Positions 11,301 through 22,300 of a stretch of 64,000 bases of DNA are shown piece by piece. Within the stretch, counting starts at the first letter, position 1; the number at the start of each line of letters is the position of its first letter. The translations under genes and the position numbers were made by a program. Under the pieces are notes generated by a model. The model worked only from the letters and a program-made list of their open reading frames with translations, searched no databases and was not told the origin of the DNA. The DNA comes from Polydactylus sextarius (taxonomy: Eukaryota > Chordata > Actinopteri > Polynemidae), in assembly GCA_016801845.1 (NCBI GenBank), contig CM028910.1, forward strand, positions 17,948,629 through 18,012,628, read 5' to 3'.

Positions 11301-13835
11301 GTAAAACTTTACAATATCTGACTGTGACCTTTGACCCTGATGTTTTGACTCATGTGCAGTAAAGGTGATATTTATGAACTCTGCAGACTAACTCCAGTCC
11401 TCAAGTCTAACATTTCTCCTGTATTCTTCCTATCCTCCTTGCTTTCTTTTACTACTTTCTTTCTCACTGTTTTGCACATCAGAAGTGCTAGTTTAGCCTC
11501 TGGCACTCTCCTCTACTTTTTGAGCTCTCCTAAACTGAGGAGGAGAAGGTTAGTTTCTTCATCTCAGTCAAACATGAAGGTGCTTCACGCTGTCCTGAGC
11601 CCAATCCAATACCAAAACCCTGTAGCCTCACACTGGGTTTTTAATAAAGGATTGGATGAGCAACATGTTTTCTCTTCCTTTTGGAAAAATCTTCATTGCT
11701 AACCTCAAAGCACTGAACTAATGCTACGCTTCTAGCAGCATCAACACAACAAAACAATCACTCCTCTTTTTCCACTCCCCCTTTTCTTTGTCTTCTGCAA
11801 GAACTTACACTCCCACTCTGTGTTTTTTCACACCTTGTAAAAAGTAAAAAGAAATAAAAAAACATTAAAGCTTTGTTTAGAACCTCTACATCACAAAGCA
11901 GCCCTGTAGAGCACACCCTGCATGAAACATGATGATTATCAAGTCATTCAACTCTATATTTTGTCCTAAATTGTACCTAATTTAGATATATTGAATCTAA
12001 CCTAGACTTTTATATCCATGGAAGATTTGGCTTTTTAAGACACCAAAAGACGGTAAAATGACTTGTTAATGTGGGCGGTTTATACTCACCAAAGAAGCAG
12101 CACTAGCACATTTTAGCTACATTTGGATTTAGTTGCTCTTATTGTACAATTCCCCTGCAAAACTGTGCATTAAAAAAAACATCAGAACCTTAATGGAATA
12201 GTATTCACTCAGTATTATGTGTGCAACATAACGTGGTTGCAGTCCGACAAAAAGAGCAAGTAAATGCCAAGTGGTGCACTGTAATTGATTGGCCTCTCTT
12301 ATTGACCTCCAGTGCACCAGACTGCTTCACATCACTGCACTCACTGCCTCTGCTTGCAAGCTTTCCTGCTTTACCAGTTACTATAAGGCTGCAGAAACCA
12401 ACCAAATAGAATTCAGTTAAACTGTGTACTCAGTTTCCGGTGCAATAATATAATATATTAAACTATGCAAACATGATGTAGACAGGGTGAGAAAATGACA
12501 CCAGCCACAGTCACAATCTGCAGTTTTACAAAATGTGGCTTGATTCCTTCCCTTCCCTGTCTATATTATACATTATATATTTTTGCTGTGTTCAGCAGCA
12601 GCACCCATGCAGAAAGGTGATCTAATTCTGTGTGTCTGTGTCTGTGTGTGTGTATATGCTTGTGTGCGTGATCTAGGCCAGATTCTGCAGATGGCTTCCT
12701 GTCCCCGAGTCGCTCCAGCAGCCGAAATGGAGAGAAGGACTGGGAGAATGCATCCACAACCTCCTCTGTAACATCCAACACGGAGTACACAGGTACATCA
12801 TCTTAGTTTCAGAATATAAACTAAACTAAGATGCTGTGGGACAGTTTCTTCTATTTAATATCCTGTTTAATATCCTCGAAAGATGCCACCAGTCAAAATC
12901 TTCATACGTTACTTACCAAAAAAGAAAGAAAGAGATGTATTTTCTTAGATATACCTGGGGTAGTTGCCATGACAACGGCCTCATCCCAGAATTCTCTCCT
13001 CCCTTCTCATTCAGGACCAAAGCTATACAAGGAACCCAGTGCCAAATCTAACAAGCACATCATCCAGAACGCTCTGGCCCACTGCTGCCTCGCTGGCAAG
13101 GTCAATGAGGGGCAAAAGAACAAGATCCTGGAGGTAACAACATGGAGCTTTTTATATGTTGTTTATATAAACAGTAGAGGTCAAGGTGTCCTGGCTGTTG
13201 GTAATGCACATCACGTACCTTCAACCCTGTGGATTAAAATCTCTCTCCCTACTTTTCCTGTTTTAGTGGTATGAAATAAAGGAACAATGTGCATATAAAA
13301 GTATTAATCGTAAAATCTTACACACTGTCAACACAGGTATTTAAATAATGGTGGTGCTGTTTTACACCAAAAGAATGAAGGCTTTTGTTTGTGCTAATAG
13401 GACGCTGTCCCGGGCATGATTTGAGGAGTTTTTTTTTTTTTTTTTAATTAAAAAAAAAATCTTTCATCCCTTCATTGTACATGACCTTCACATTGTATTT
13501 AATGAGCTTTTCTCCCCTGACCTTAACAGGAAATGGAGAAATCTGAGGCCAACAACTTCTTAGTGTTGTTCCGTGATGCCGGCTGCCAGTTCCGCTCACT
13601 CTACACTTACTGCCCCGAGACAGAAGAGATCAACAAGCTGGCAGGCATCGGCCCCAAGAGCATCACCCGCAAGATGATCGACGGCCTCTACAAGTACAAC
13701 TCGGACAAGAAGCAGTTTAGTCAGATACCAGCCAAGACCATGTCAGCCAGCGTGGACGCCGTGACGATCCACAACCACCTCTGGCAGACCAAGAAGCCAG
13801 CGACCCCTAAAAAAGTAGTGCCTGCTCAGTCCTAG
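5306..13835 (+). CDS. camsap2: Calmodulin-regulated spectrin-associated protein 2, 5'-incomplete (11 exons)
   Basis: The family caps and stabilises non-centrosomal microtubule minus ends. Exons: 5306-5402, 5580-5676, 5794-5825, 5984-6053, 6198-8334, 9371-9507, 9634-9857, 10885-10957, 12677-12792, 13015-13133, 13530-13835. They total 3408 nt, giving 1135 residues in one frame. The first exon encodes the end of the CH domain (FMAELFWWFEVVKPSFV). The 2.1 kb exon carries the SFDIPFDKEDS and EEALQIIH motifs and two coiled coils (about residues 382-420 and 500-540). A third, highly charged coiled coil covers about 812-900. The CKK domain (about 995-1135) starts at GPKLYKEPSAKSNK. CAMSAP2 is preferred over CAMSAP1 and CAMSAP3 because of SSLSLASLN, NGEKDWENASTTSSV and YCPETEEINKLAGIGPKSIT. 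Which teleost duplicate (a or b) is not decided. The first intron seen uses a GC donor, and one exon is only 32 nt. Confidence 0.93.
8335..9370 (+). other. camsap2 intron after the long exon
   Basis: Donor GTAGGC follows TTCTTCAAG at 8334, and the acceptor is the AG at 9369-9370. It contains a (TA)n microsatellite at about 8490-8515 and a T tract near 8677-8693. No further exon or RNA gene is seen. Confidence 0.85.
8490..8515. repeat. (TA)n microsatellite
   Basis: Uninterrupted TA dinucleotides inside a camsap2 intron. Confidence 0.95.
10140..12676 (+). other. camsap2 introns flanking the exon at 10885-10957
   Basis: The only constitutive exon I place here is 10885-10957. A candidate cassette exon lies at 11483-11548, listed separately. 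The rest, including 11550-12676, is AT-rich with no other support for coding. A (GT)-rich stretch precedes the acceptor at 12675-12676. Confidence 0.7.
11483..11548 (+). CDS. camsap2: Candidate alternative (cassette) exon of camsap2
   Basis: A long pyrimidine tract (about 11435-11475) ends in CATCAG at 11477-11482, followed by 66 open nucleotides and a donor at GTTAGT (11549). The exon is phase 2 at both ends, matching the flanking exons 10885-10957 and 12677-12792, so it could be included or skipped without a frameshift. It would add 22 residues containing SASLASGTLLYF and a basic end (KLRRRR) in the linker before the CKK domain. I do not recall this segment in the usual CAMSAP2 protein. No transcript evidence is available, so it remains a prediction. 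Confidence 0.4.
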
Positions 13836-14619
13836 TGGAACTTGGTACCGCGAACAAAACCATTTCCCCCTCCCAAACGGAACATAACCATTTCAGTTTG
13901 CACTTCACTGTACATATCCATAAAGATTCAAACACCTGCAATGCCAGTTAGATGAATGCATATTTATTCGTTTTATCCTCTCATCGCATTCCTGTCCTTG
14001 TTTTCCCTCCTGTATCTGGACTCGAAATGATGGGACAACTGGAATGTATGTCACTGTTAAAAGAATGATGTAAAAAAAAAGAAAAAAAGAAAGAAAAAAG
14101 AAATGATTATCACTTCTGTGTTTTCTAGAGATTGTCATGTTTGAGTCAGTTTTACGAAAGGCATGTGTGAGTGTTGTTCTCGTTTCCTATGTGCCATACG
14201 TCAAAAAAAGAGACAGTATGAATGCTAGGACATTTTACTTGGTACACTGAAGCACTGAATGTTTTTAAATTCATGTACAGATTGATTTTTTGTTTGCATT
14301 ATCCTGTTGATGTGTGGCCTTATGCTCGTATTTGTTTCAAGCGTGCGAGTGCAATGAGGCGGTTGTAGAGCAGCGTACATACGGAGGCTTTTTTTGTATT
14401 CGGAAGAACAAATTTTTTTCTTCATCTCCGTGGGTAAAACAGTTTGTATATTAAGGTACGTAAATACTACAAAGGGCCAAAAAAAAAACCTAATTGCATA
14501 CAGCTAGTGTTAGCCACACGCTACATGTGTGTTCAGCTCAACAAAGCCAAGCGGTTTCAGCTTTTTCAGAACCCTTTTTGAGGAAGTGATTTTAAAGAAT
14601 GCAGGACGTTGCTCTAGAT

Positions 14620-14802
14620 CACTGGTTCTCAACCTATTGGTCAGATTTCAGATATAATGATGCTATCATATTTGTAATCATGATGAATTTCTTTTACTCC
14701 TGAGAAGCTGCAAGTTCTTCCAGTAATTAAACAAGTGTCAGCGTTAACCTTGTGTTTTCCTGGAGGCATTGCTTCAGCCAGAAAAAAGGTTGAGAACCAG
14801 TG
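14620..14802. mobile_element. Non-autonomous hAT-like MITE in the camsap2 3' UTR
   Basis: Perfect 16-bp terminal inverted repeats, CACTGGTTCTCAACCT at 14620-14635 and its reverse complement at 14787-14802, enclose 151 bp with no coding capacity. The repeat end closely resembles the CAGTGGTTCTCAACC terminus known for hAT/Charlie elements. The 8-bp flanks (14612-14619 and 14803-14810) agree at 6 of 8 positions, as expected of an aged 8-bp target-site duplication. Confidence 0.8.
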
Positions 14803-15960
14803 TTGTAGATTCCTTTGCTGCAGGTTCACAGCAGGTTTGTGAACAAATAAAAACAGCTCAGTCTTATTCCGTTTTTTTTTTTCCGTTTTTAAATTGCTGC
14901 CTACTGCACCATGTAGGACCTTTGCTATATTAAGATCATATACGATCACGCTCTCACCCACCGGTATCAGGAATATGACTGAAATCCACATAATGACACC
15001 TAAGAAGTATTTCTCTTTATATCTATATCAGGATTTTAAATTAAATTGTCGTCACTAGTGCTCTCTCGACGGTATTAAATTCAAGATTTACACATTATTC
15101 ATTTTAAAAATGTCCGCACTCCTCAAACTGTAAGGCACTTCCAATCCACTACGCACCAAAATGTAGGAATAGTTTAGATTTATTGTTAGTTGAAAATCCG
15201 TAACGCCACTAAATCACGCATCACAGTGAGTTACTGCCCGACTCGTTAAAATGGCCGAGATGGTTGTGTCATTTTCAACATGTCTGTAGCATCTGTCGTA
15301 CTTTGTCACATAAATAGTGCATTAACCCAAACTAAAACATTATTATTAAACAAGTGTATTAACAGCATACGCGGCCTATAAATGTAACATGTCTCAATAG
15401 GCCAGAAACATATTAGATATTTTAGGGTTTTTTTTTTTTCTGTTACTTGGAGAATGAATTTCACAGACTAATGCAAGGCAGTAGAGGTCACATCCTTTTT
15501 GCTGCATACGGGTAAAAGAGACTCGTCACAGGGTTTCACTGGTGTCGCTGTCATGTTCCTTTTGCCACCAACTGTCAAATCCACACCATTTGCAGATATG
15601 ATTTCCAGCAAAACAAATCTGCTAACATGGTGCTTTGCTTTCAACTAGGGGCGTGGGGGGTGGGGGGGGGGGGTATTTATGACCAAAAGAAAGAATAATA
15701 TACATGTTCTTTGAAAATGTAGATCAATAAGACAGAGTGAAGAAGTGTTTCTCTGTTATTTATTGGAAGGGAATTGTCCGCAGGAAGCTCTGTCCACCTG
15801 CTTTTGGCTGTTTAAGGCCAAGGTAAACGACTATTTAAACTGTAATGATACTGTACAGGGTGTTCATGTGAACTCATACCTATTCACTATGATGACTGTT
15901 TCGTTCTTCAGACGCTGTGCAGTCATCCAGCATATTGCTGAACATGTAGTTTCATTTTTT

Positions 15961-15980
15961 GTTTGTTTGTTTGTTTGTTT
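15961..15980. repeat. (GTTT)n simple repeat
   Basis: Five or so GTTT units next to a T tract, directly upstream of the camsap2 poly(A) signal. Confidence 0.9.
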
Positions 15981-16020
15981 TTTTCTTTTTTGCATTTAAT
16001 AAACTTAAGCATGGCCTCAG

Positions 16021-16800
16021 CATTTCTGTGGTGTTAACTCTAAAACTAAATGTCTTGTTTTAAAGAAGAGACGGTATGACTGCTTCCATGACATGTGAAA
16101 GTATCAAAAAATGAAAGAAAAGTAACCGTCAGTCCGCTCAAGCTCAATAACTACATATTTAATTGCGCCCTTAGTTAAGGTTGAGTGTACGTCCGCTGTA
16201 AGAGTTTGTATTATATAAAACATCAACTTATAAAGATTCAGTATCTCAAAAAAAAAACGTGTGGTCCTGCTTTGCAGACCAGCTGTGTATCACTTAAATG
16301 ATTCATAGAGAACACATAGCTACATTGGTTATTGGGGGTCTGGATGAATAATGAGACCGTTGGTGTGAGAGTCTGCTGTGTGCACTGTACTTGACTGGAA
16401 CTTGTAGGAAGCAACAATCAAGCACACAATAGGAGCAGGAGTCAACGACCCAAACATGCAAACTTAGATTTGTACAGTAAATTACATAGTTAATGAATTA
16501 ATCTGTGAAGAAGGGAATTTTATTGTCATCTTTGTCTAAAATGGTCATCAAACAAACAAAATGATATAGCAAACTGAGTTGAACACTAGCTACTTATTAT
16601 ATGTTTATTCTGATAATTAAAAAAACATAAATATGATGAATTAGGTTAAAGATAAACTAAACTAATTATTCTTAATACATTTTTCATAAGTACTTTCTTT
16701 ATACATTCGTATCCAGAGTGTTTCTTTCTTAAGCAAAGACCAAATATATTCATTGATAATTAGATATTACTATAACCACCACAGTAGTTATTTATTGTCC
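16021..16800. other. Short spacer between camsap2 and wdr47
   Basis: About 0.8 kb of AT-rich sequence between the proposed camsap2 poly(A) site and the GC-rich wdr47 promoter. No gene or recognisable element is seen. Confidence 0.6.
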
Positions 16801-17000
16801 CTCACGTCAAATCAAAGTTTGTCTCAGCCGAACAGTGGGTGTGACCGCGGGACGTCATCGCCGCAGCTGATTGGTCGATTTGCGGCTGCGTCCGCATGGC
16901 AACCGTGAGCTGTGTACAGTAATTAAGGCAGAAAGGAGCTTTTCCTGCGACGGTGACAGAGATTTCAACGTGCAAAACACACCTTCCTGTGCTCTTCTTC
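16801..17000 (+). promoter_or_regulatory. wdr47: wdr47 promoter region, CpG-rich and TATA-less
   Basis: Base composition changes sharply to GC- and CpG-rich. Visible motifs are a CRE-like GACGTCAT (16851-16858), an inverted CCAAT box ATTGG (16870-16874) and an RFX half-site-like CATGGCAAC at about 16894-16902. The start site is not determined. A short upstream reading frame (17049-17075, 8 codons) lies in the presumed first exon. Confidence 0.55.
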
Positions 17001-17078
17001 GTCGACACTGTCAGAGTAGGAGTCTGCAGGGAGCGCGGAGCGGCGTGAATGCGGCGTGTTGTTGGCGCAGACTGACAG
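16875..17078 (+). other. wdr47: wdr47 non-coding first exon (5' UTR), 5' end approximate
   Basis: A GC-rich segment ending ACTGACAG at 17078 with donor GTGAGG, the consensus for a first exon. It would splice to the acceptor at 18230-18231, whose exon holds the start codon at 18264. The 5' boundary is a guess. Confidence 0.5.
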
Positions 17079-18231
17079 GTGAGGAGTGGGCACTGGTCCA
17101 CGGTGGTGGCGTAGTATTAGCCCCCGGAGTGTGAGCTCATTTATTACCGATTAGCTTGTTACCTTAAAGGCTAAATGAACGAGCATATTTGTCCCGCATG
17201 TGTGTCAATTGAGCGGCTGCGTCTGTGTGTGTGAGTGTGTGCACCATGCTGTCACAAGGTGTGTCTGAGCTCAGATAAAGTGCTGTCAGGTTTTTTTTTT
17301 TTTTTTTTTTTTTGGGCCGCAGACCTGCTGGTGGATGTTGTTGTTGGTTTTTTTTTTTTTTTGGGAGGAACAGGGCGGCGTCAGCAGCTTCTCTGCCTCC
17401 ACCTCAGACACCCGGAGGCATCACTGCTCACTCAACCTTTTTACTGCACACGGTGCGAGTGCATCATGCATTATGTAGAAACCTGCATGTCCTTACTATA
17501 GCTGCCTACGGGATGTTCCATATTAACCGTTTATGGGGCAACCATAGAGGACTACAATAAGAATATTATAGCAAAACTATTCACTGTACTGATACATTAT
17601 GGTGAGATCAGTAAAAACCAAATGCAATAATGTCACACTGCAAATGCCCACAGCAATGCTGTATGGATCCCACAGCATTTATAACAATTTGAACCTAAAG
17701 TGTGTATAAGAGACATTTTCAACAAATCAGGTTATTATTTTTTGTCGATAAGAAGAGTAGAAATCCCTGTAGGAACATTACAGTGTCCCACTGTGGGCAA
17801 GGTCCCACATGAGTATTTGTCAACCTTTAAGTGATTATCATTGATTTGAAATTTAAGCTCTGAGTACCTTCACATCTCGTTTCATATACATCTCCACTCA
17901 CACGGAGGAGGATAAAAAGCCTATGAAGCCTAAGTTTTATGTAATCAAACTCAGAAAACTCTAAACAAAGGCTTAAAACAGACAGAATGTTAATGATGAT
18001 GAGCAGTGAGCGCCGCATGAGCCTAAAGGCTGACAAAATACTTCTGCGTTCAGCAAATCATCTTAATCTTTGTTCTCAGCTGCAGCATCAAGCAACTGAG
18101 CAAATTTACACAGCGTTGTCCTTAAATAGTGGCGACGCACAGTAATTTTAGAATAAAACAGCTTGAACTGATGATATGGACTAAAAGAATATCATCATAC
18201 ATCTGTCTACCTCTTTTCTGTCTGTACTCAG
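17079..18231 (+). other. wdr47 intron 1
   Basis: Begins GTGAGG and ends CTCAG. It contains two long T tracts (17291-17313 and 17347-17362) and otherwise unremarkable AT-rich sequence. Confidence 0.6.
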
Positions 18232-18263
18232 GCCAGCTACAAGCTGACAACTGATCTGCAATC

Positions 18264-19320
18264 ATGACGGCAGAGGAGACAATCAACATCAAGGAGGCAG
18301 AGGTGATCAAGCTGATCCTGGATTTCCTCAACTCCAGGAAGCTGCACATCAGCATGCTGGCCTTAGAGAAGGAGAGTGGCGTTATCAATGGACTGTACTC
18401 CGACGACATGCTCTTCCTCAGGTATGACACTACAGACTCTGACTTTACATTTGGGCTATAGAAGTATAAATATTGGTCAGGATGTGGATTTGGATCTCAG
18501 TCTCTCAAAGTACACTTTTGTTTTCTTGTGTTGCATTATTTATGACTAGTTTTAATATTGTTGCAGTTGCTGCAGTATTTTTGACTCGCAAAACAGTACA
18601 ACTGATGGGGAAAGTGATTGTAGATGCATCATAAATTGTCTTCTGGCTGCTTTCAACAGGCAACTCATTCTGGATGGTCAGTGGGAGGAGGTGATGCAGT
18701 TCATTCAACCTTTAGAAGGAATGGAAAAGTTTGACAAGAAAAGGTGAGAGAACTGATGTGGGGGATTATTCTAACGGGACTACAGCTGTCAGTGACGGGA
18801 CAGAGCCATAATAAGGCAAACAGATACATGCTTATCTGTCTTTTTTTCAAATAAAATATCAAGTGCAGTATTAATGAGGTTTTCCTTCACTGGTGACCAG
18901 TTAAGTGGGAGACTGGTAGCATTGGAAACCAAATTAGGTCAAGTCCCAGCACTATACTAGCATCATTATACCAAATAACTGACAGCCCCACACTCGGTGC
19001 AATGAGGAGATAGTAAAACCTAATGAAGTAACAAGTAAATAATCCAACTCATTGAATGTTCATGTGATACAAAAGATATTTCTTTACAGTGAGATTTGTG
19101 TTTCCAGGTTTCGCTACATCATTTTAAAGCAGAAGTTTTTGGAAGCTCTGTGTGTGAATAACGCCATGTCTGCTGCTGAAGACCCTCAGAATGTATGTAT
19201 ATATTTAATCAGAAAACTGATACATGCCCATGAACATAGCAGCCTAATATCTATTTCTCTAAACTGGTGTACTACAGTTCTAAAAGCAGATTTTATTACA
19301 AATCACAGCTTGTGAATCTG

Positions 19321-19358
<38 letters not shown>

Positions 19359-22300
19359 CCACAAACAGCTGGAGTTCACCATGCAGGAGGCAGTAAAGTG
19401 CCTGCACGGTCTGGAGGAGTTCTGCCCCTCCAAGGAGGACTACAGCAAGCTGTGTCTTCTCCTCACTCTCCCTCGCCTCACCCACCACGCAGAGTTTAAA
19501 GACTGGAACCCGAGCACAGCACGTGTTCATTGCTTCGAAGAAGCTTGTGCCATGGTGGCTGAGTTCATCCCTGCAGACAGGAAGCTGAGTGAGGCAGGCT
19601 TCAGGGCGAGTGGAAACCGCCTCTTCCAGCTGCTCATTAAAGGGATCCTTTATGAGTGTTGTGTGGAATTCTGTCAGGTAATGTTACCCTTAAATACAGA
19701 AAGTGATATAAAGAAAATCCAGACGCTGTTGATGTTGCGATAAACTGTTAGTGAACCTAAATATTTCTCTAAAAACTGCTAGAGATTATTAAAAACGATA
19801 CTCACTCACTCAGCACTTTCTGTTTCTAGAGTAAAGCAACTGGTGAGGAGATCACAGAGGGTGAGGTGTTGCTCGGCGTGGATTTGCTCTGTGGGAACGG
19901 CTGTGATGAACTAGATTTGTCGCTGCTGTCGTGGCTGCAGAATCTCTCCCCAGGCACATTTTCGTGCGCCTTCCAGCAGAAAACCCTCAACATCCATGTG
20001 GACCGGCTGGTGAAGCCCAGCAAGGCGGGTTACGCCGACCTCTTGACTCCTTTAATCAACCGTCTGTCTCCCTGCCCGACCTCGCCTTTCCACCAGAGGC
20101 CTCATTCGGCCGACACCTACATGTCCAGATCTCTCAATCCAGCCCTGGACGGTCTGTCCCACGGTCTGGCAGCGCAGGACAAGAGAGGCATGGAGGCAAA
20201 TATGAAGTCTGCTCTCAGTAGAAGCCTAGTGGAGAATAATGTGCATCAGCAGGATGATTCGCCTGAGAGGTAAGCTGAAGCCAACCTGGGACAAATGGTT
20301 TGTGGTATTAGGAAACTGGGGTAAAAATGTGTTTGGATTTTAACTCTGCGTGTGTCTGCAGTGCCACAGGCTACATACGTTATCAAGCTTTACTCTTTTA
20401 TTCTAAAACAGTTTCCTGCAAAGCTGCCTCTCAGGATGTATAAGTGAAACCTCAGACATAAAAGCTTGTGGTCAATCCTGTTAAATTAGCTTTATTAATC
20501 CCATTAGCAACTTTAACAGAGACATATTGACCTCTCTCTCATCTCCCACAATAAGTATCTTATACTGCAGCCGAGTGTTGATGGATGTAATCTGATCTGA
20601 CGCCTTCACTTACTGACTCATGAATATTAAATCTTAGTAATGAGCTTCCTCCTGCTCTTTTAAATACTATTACCTGTTACTTTTATGTCTGAGAATGGTA
20701 GGCCAGTGCACATATTTTCTAACATGCTCAGTTTCTGACTGCTTCATATATTATAAACTCAAGCTAAAATAGTTGATTTTCTGTGCTCAAGTTTATTTTG
20801 TTACGGTCTCCATGGCTCAGTTAGCTGTTGATGTAGGCCCTCTGTTCAGATCTGGCTCAGGACCTTAGTTATGTCATCCATCTTGCTGTCTGGCCAGTTT
20901 CTGTCACAGAAACCAAATTGTGGCCCTCATAACTTCACCAAGGAGCCTGAAAAGGCTTTGCTCTGCTTTTTGCTCCATTTCCTTGACCCAAGTGAACTTT
21001 TCCCACAAACGGAGCAGCACCAGCTACAGTACAAGAAGCTGATACAGAACAGAGACAGCACAGTACATGTATGTTTGTGGTGAGAACACAAAGTAAAATA
21101 AAATGTGTTTAAAGTCTGAGCTGGCAGCTTTTCTTCTTTCTATACACAAAATACATAAAATGTTACACCACCACCTAATAGGCTGAGACAGATTTCTGAG
21201 GCGTCAGATTTCAGAGCTAAAGTAAACTGAGCTGTTTGAGTGTTGGATGTTACCAGACTCACTTTGGCTCCATCTGCTGGATAAAACTGGTTGAACATGA
21301 GATCTACAGTATAATTAAGTTTAAGGCTTATGATGACTTTAAAGGGAATTTTGAAGATGAAAAATGTAAAATGTTACCATGTTTTTGTTTTCTTTTGCTA
21401 AAGACTGATAACACTTTGTCATAAAGTCTATAGCCCATTTAATCTGTATAACTGAGAATACTTTTTTGTCTTAACATTGAATTACTTGCTAACTTTCCTG
21501 GAAATTACTTTGATTAAAACATAGGAAGCAGCCACAAAAGCTGGATGGTCCCAACACTACACGTACCCCTTTGACCCCTGGAAAAGATGGTGGACCACCC
21601 TGCAGCACAGAAACAAATGAGGTAATTAAGACTGCAGGCTGTTACAAGTGCCTTATGTGTAATGATGTTACATACATTGTAGACCATAGATCAATGATGA
21701 GCAAAGATGGAGTTGTGAGAAAAAGAAATGGCAAGGGATGTGTGTCTGGTCACTGGAGTCAAAGTCATGGTGAAATTTCCAGTATGGCTTTCATCCCAAT
21801 CATTAATCTAGATTTAAGAGATTTAAAAAAGATTCCCCTGAACCACCTTGTCTCCATACATCAACTGCCTCATAAATCCTTCCCCTAGTCTCTTTCACAC
21901 AACCATCCAGGGGACACTCTCAACCTGTCCCAGTGAGGTGGGGGGGGTGGAGGTCACGGACACTGAGGGAAGATAATCTGGTTTGATGCGGACACACCGG
22001 AGATGGCCCGCTGCTTCCATCATCACTCATCTTTATGCATCCTAGGTCCCATCTAGAGGAGCAAAGTAGCTTGTGATTGGATTGTTTTGTGTGTGTGTGT
22101 GTGTGTGTGAGAGAGAATATACTGTAGATCCTTTGGATGTGATGAGGTCCTTGAAAACTTTTTATGGGATGGATGTTGGAGGACGAGGCCCTGGGGAGTG
22201 AAGAGTCAGTAGAGGCTTTCGAGAGAGAGTTTGTCTATTATGATCTTGAGTTTGAGTGTGCGTGTAGAGAGAGAGATGAGAACTGTAGCATTTTGAAGCA

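Larger units (their letters stand above)
13836..16020 (+). other. camsap2: camsap2 3' UTR
   Basis: AT-rich sequence after the stop codon. The likely main poly(A) signal AATAAA is at 15998-16003, followed by a GT-rich stretch (about 16026-16035). An earlier AATAAA is at 14846-14851. It holds a 183-bp hAT-type element (14620-14802), a G tract near 15654-15673 and a (GTTT)n run just before the poly(A) signal. The end is inferred, not measured. Confidence 0.6.

Noticed and set aside
20861..21068. Open stretch in a wdr47 intron with plausible acceptor and GTATGT donor
   Set aside because: Leaves in phase 0 while the next exon (21525) needs phase 2; the translation resembles nothing in WDR47.
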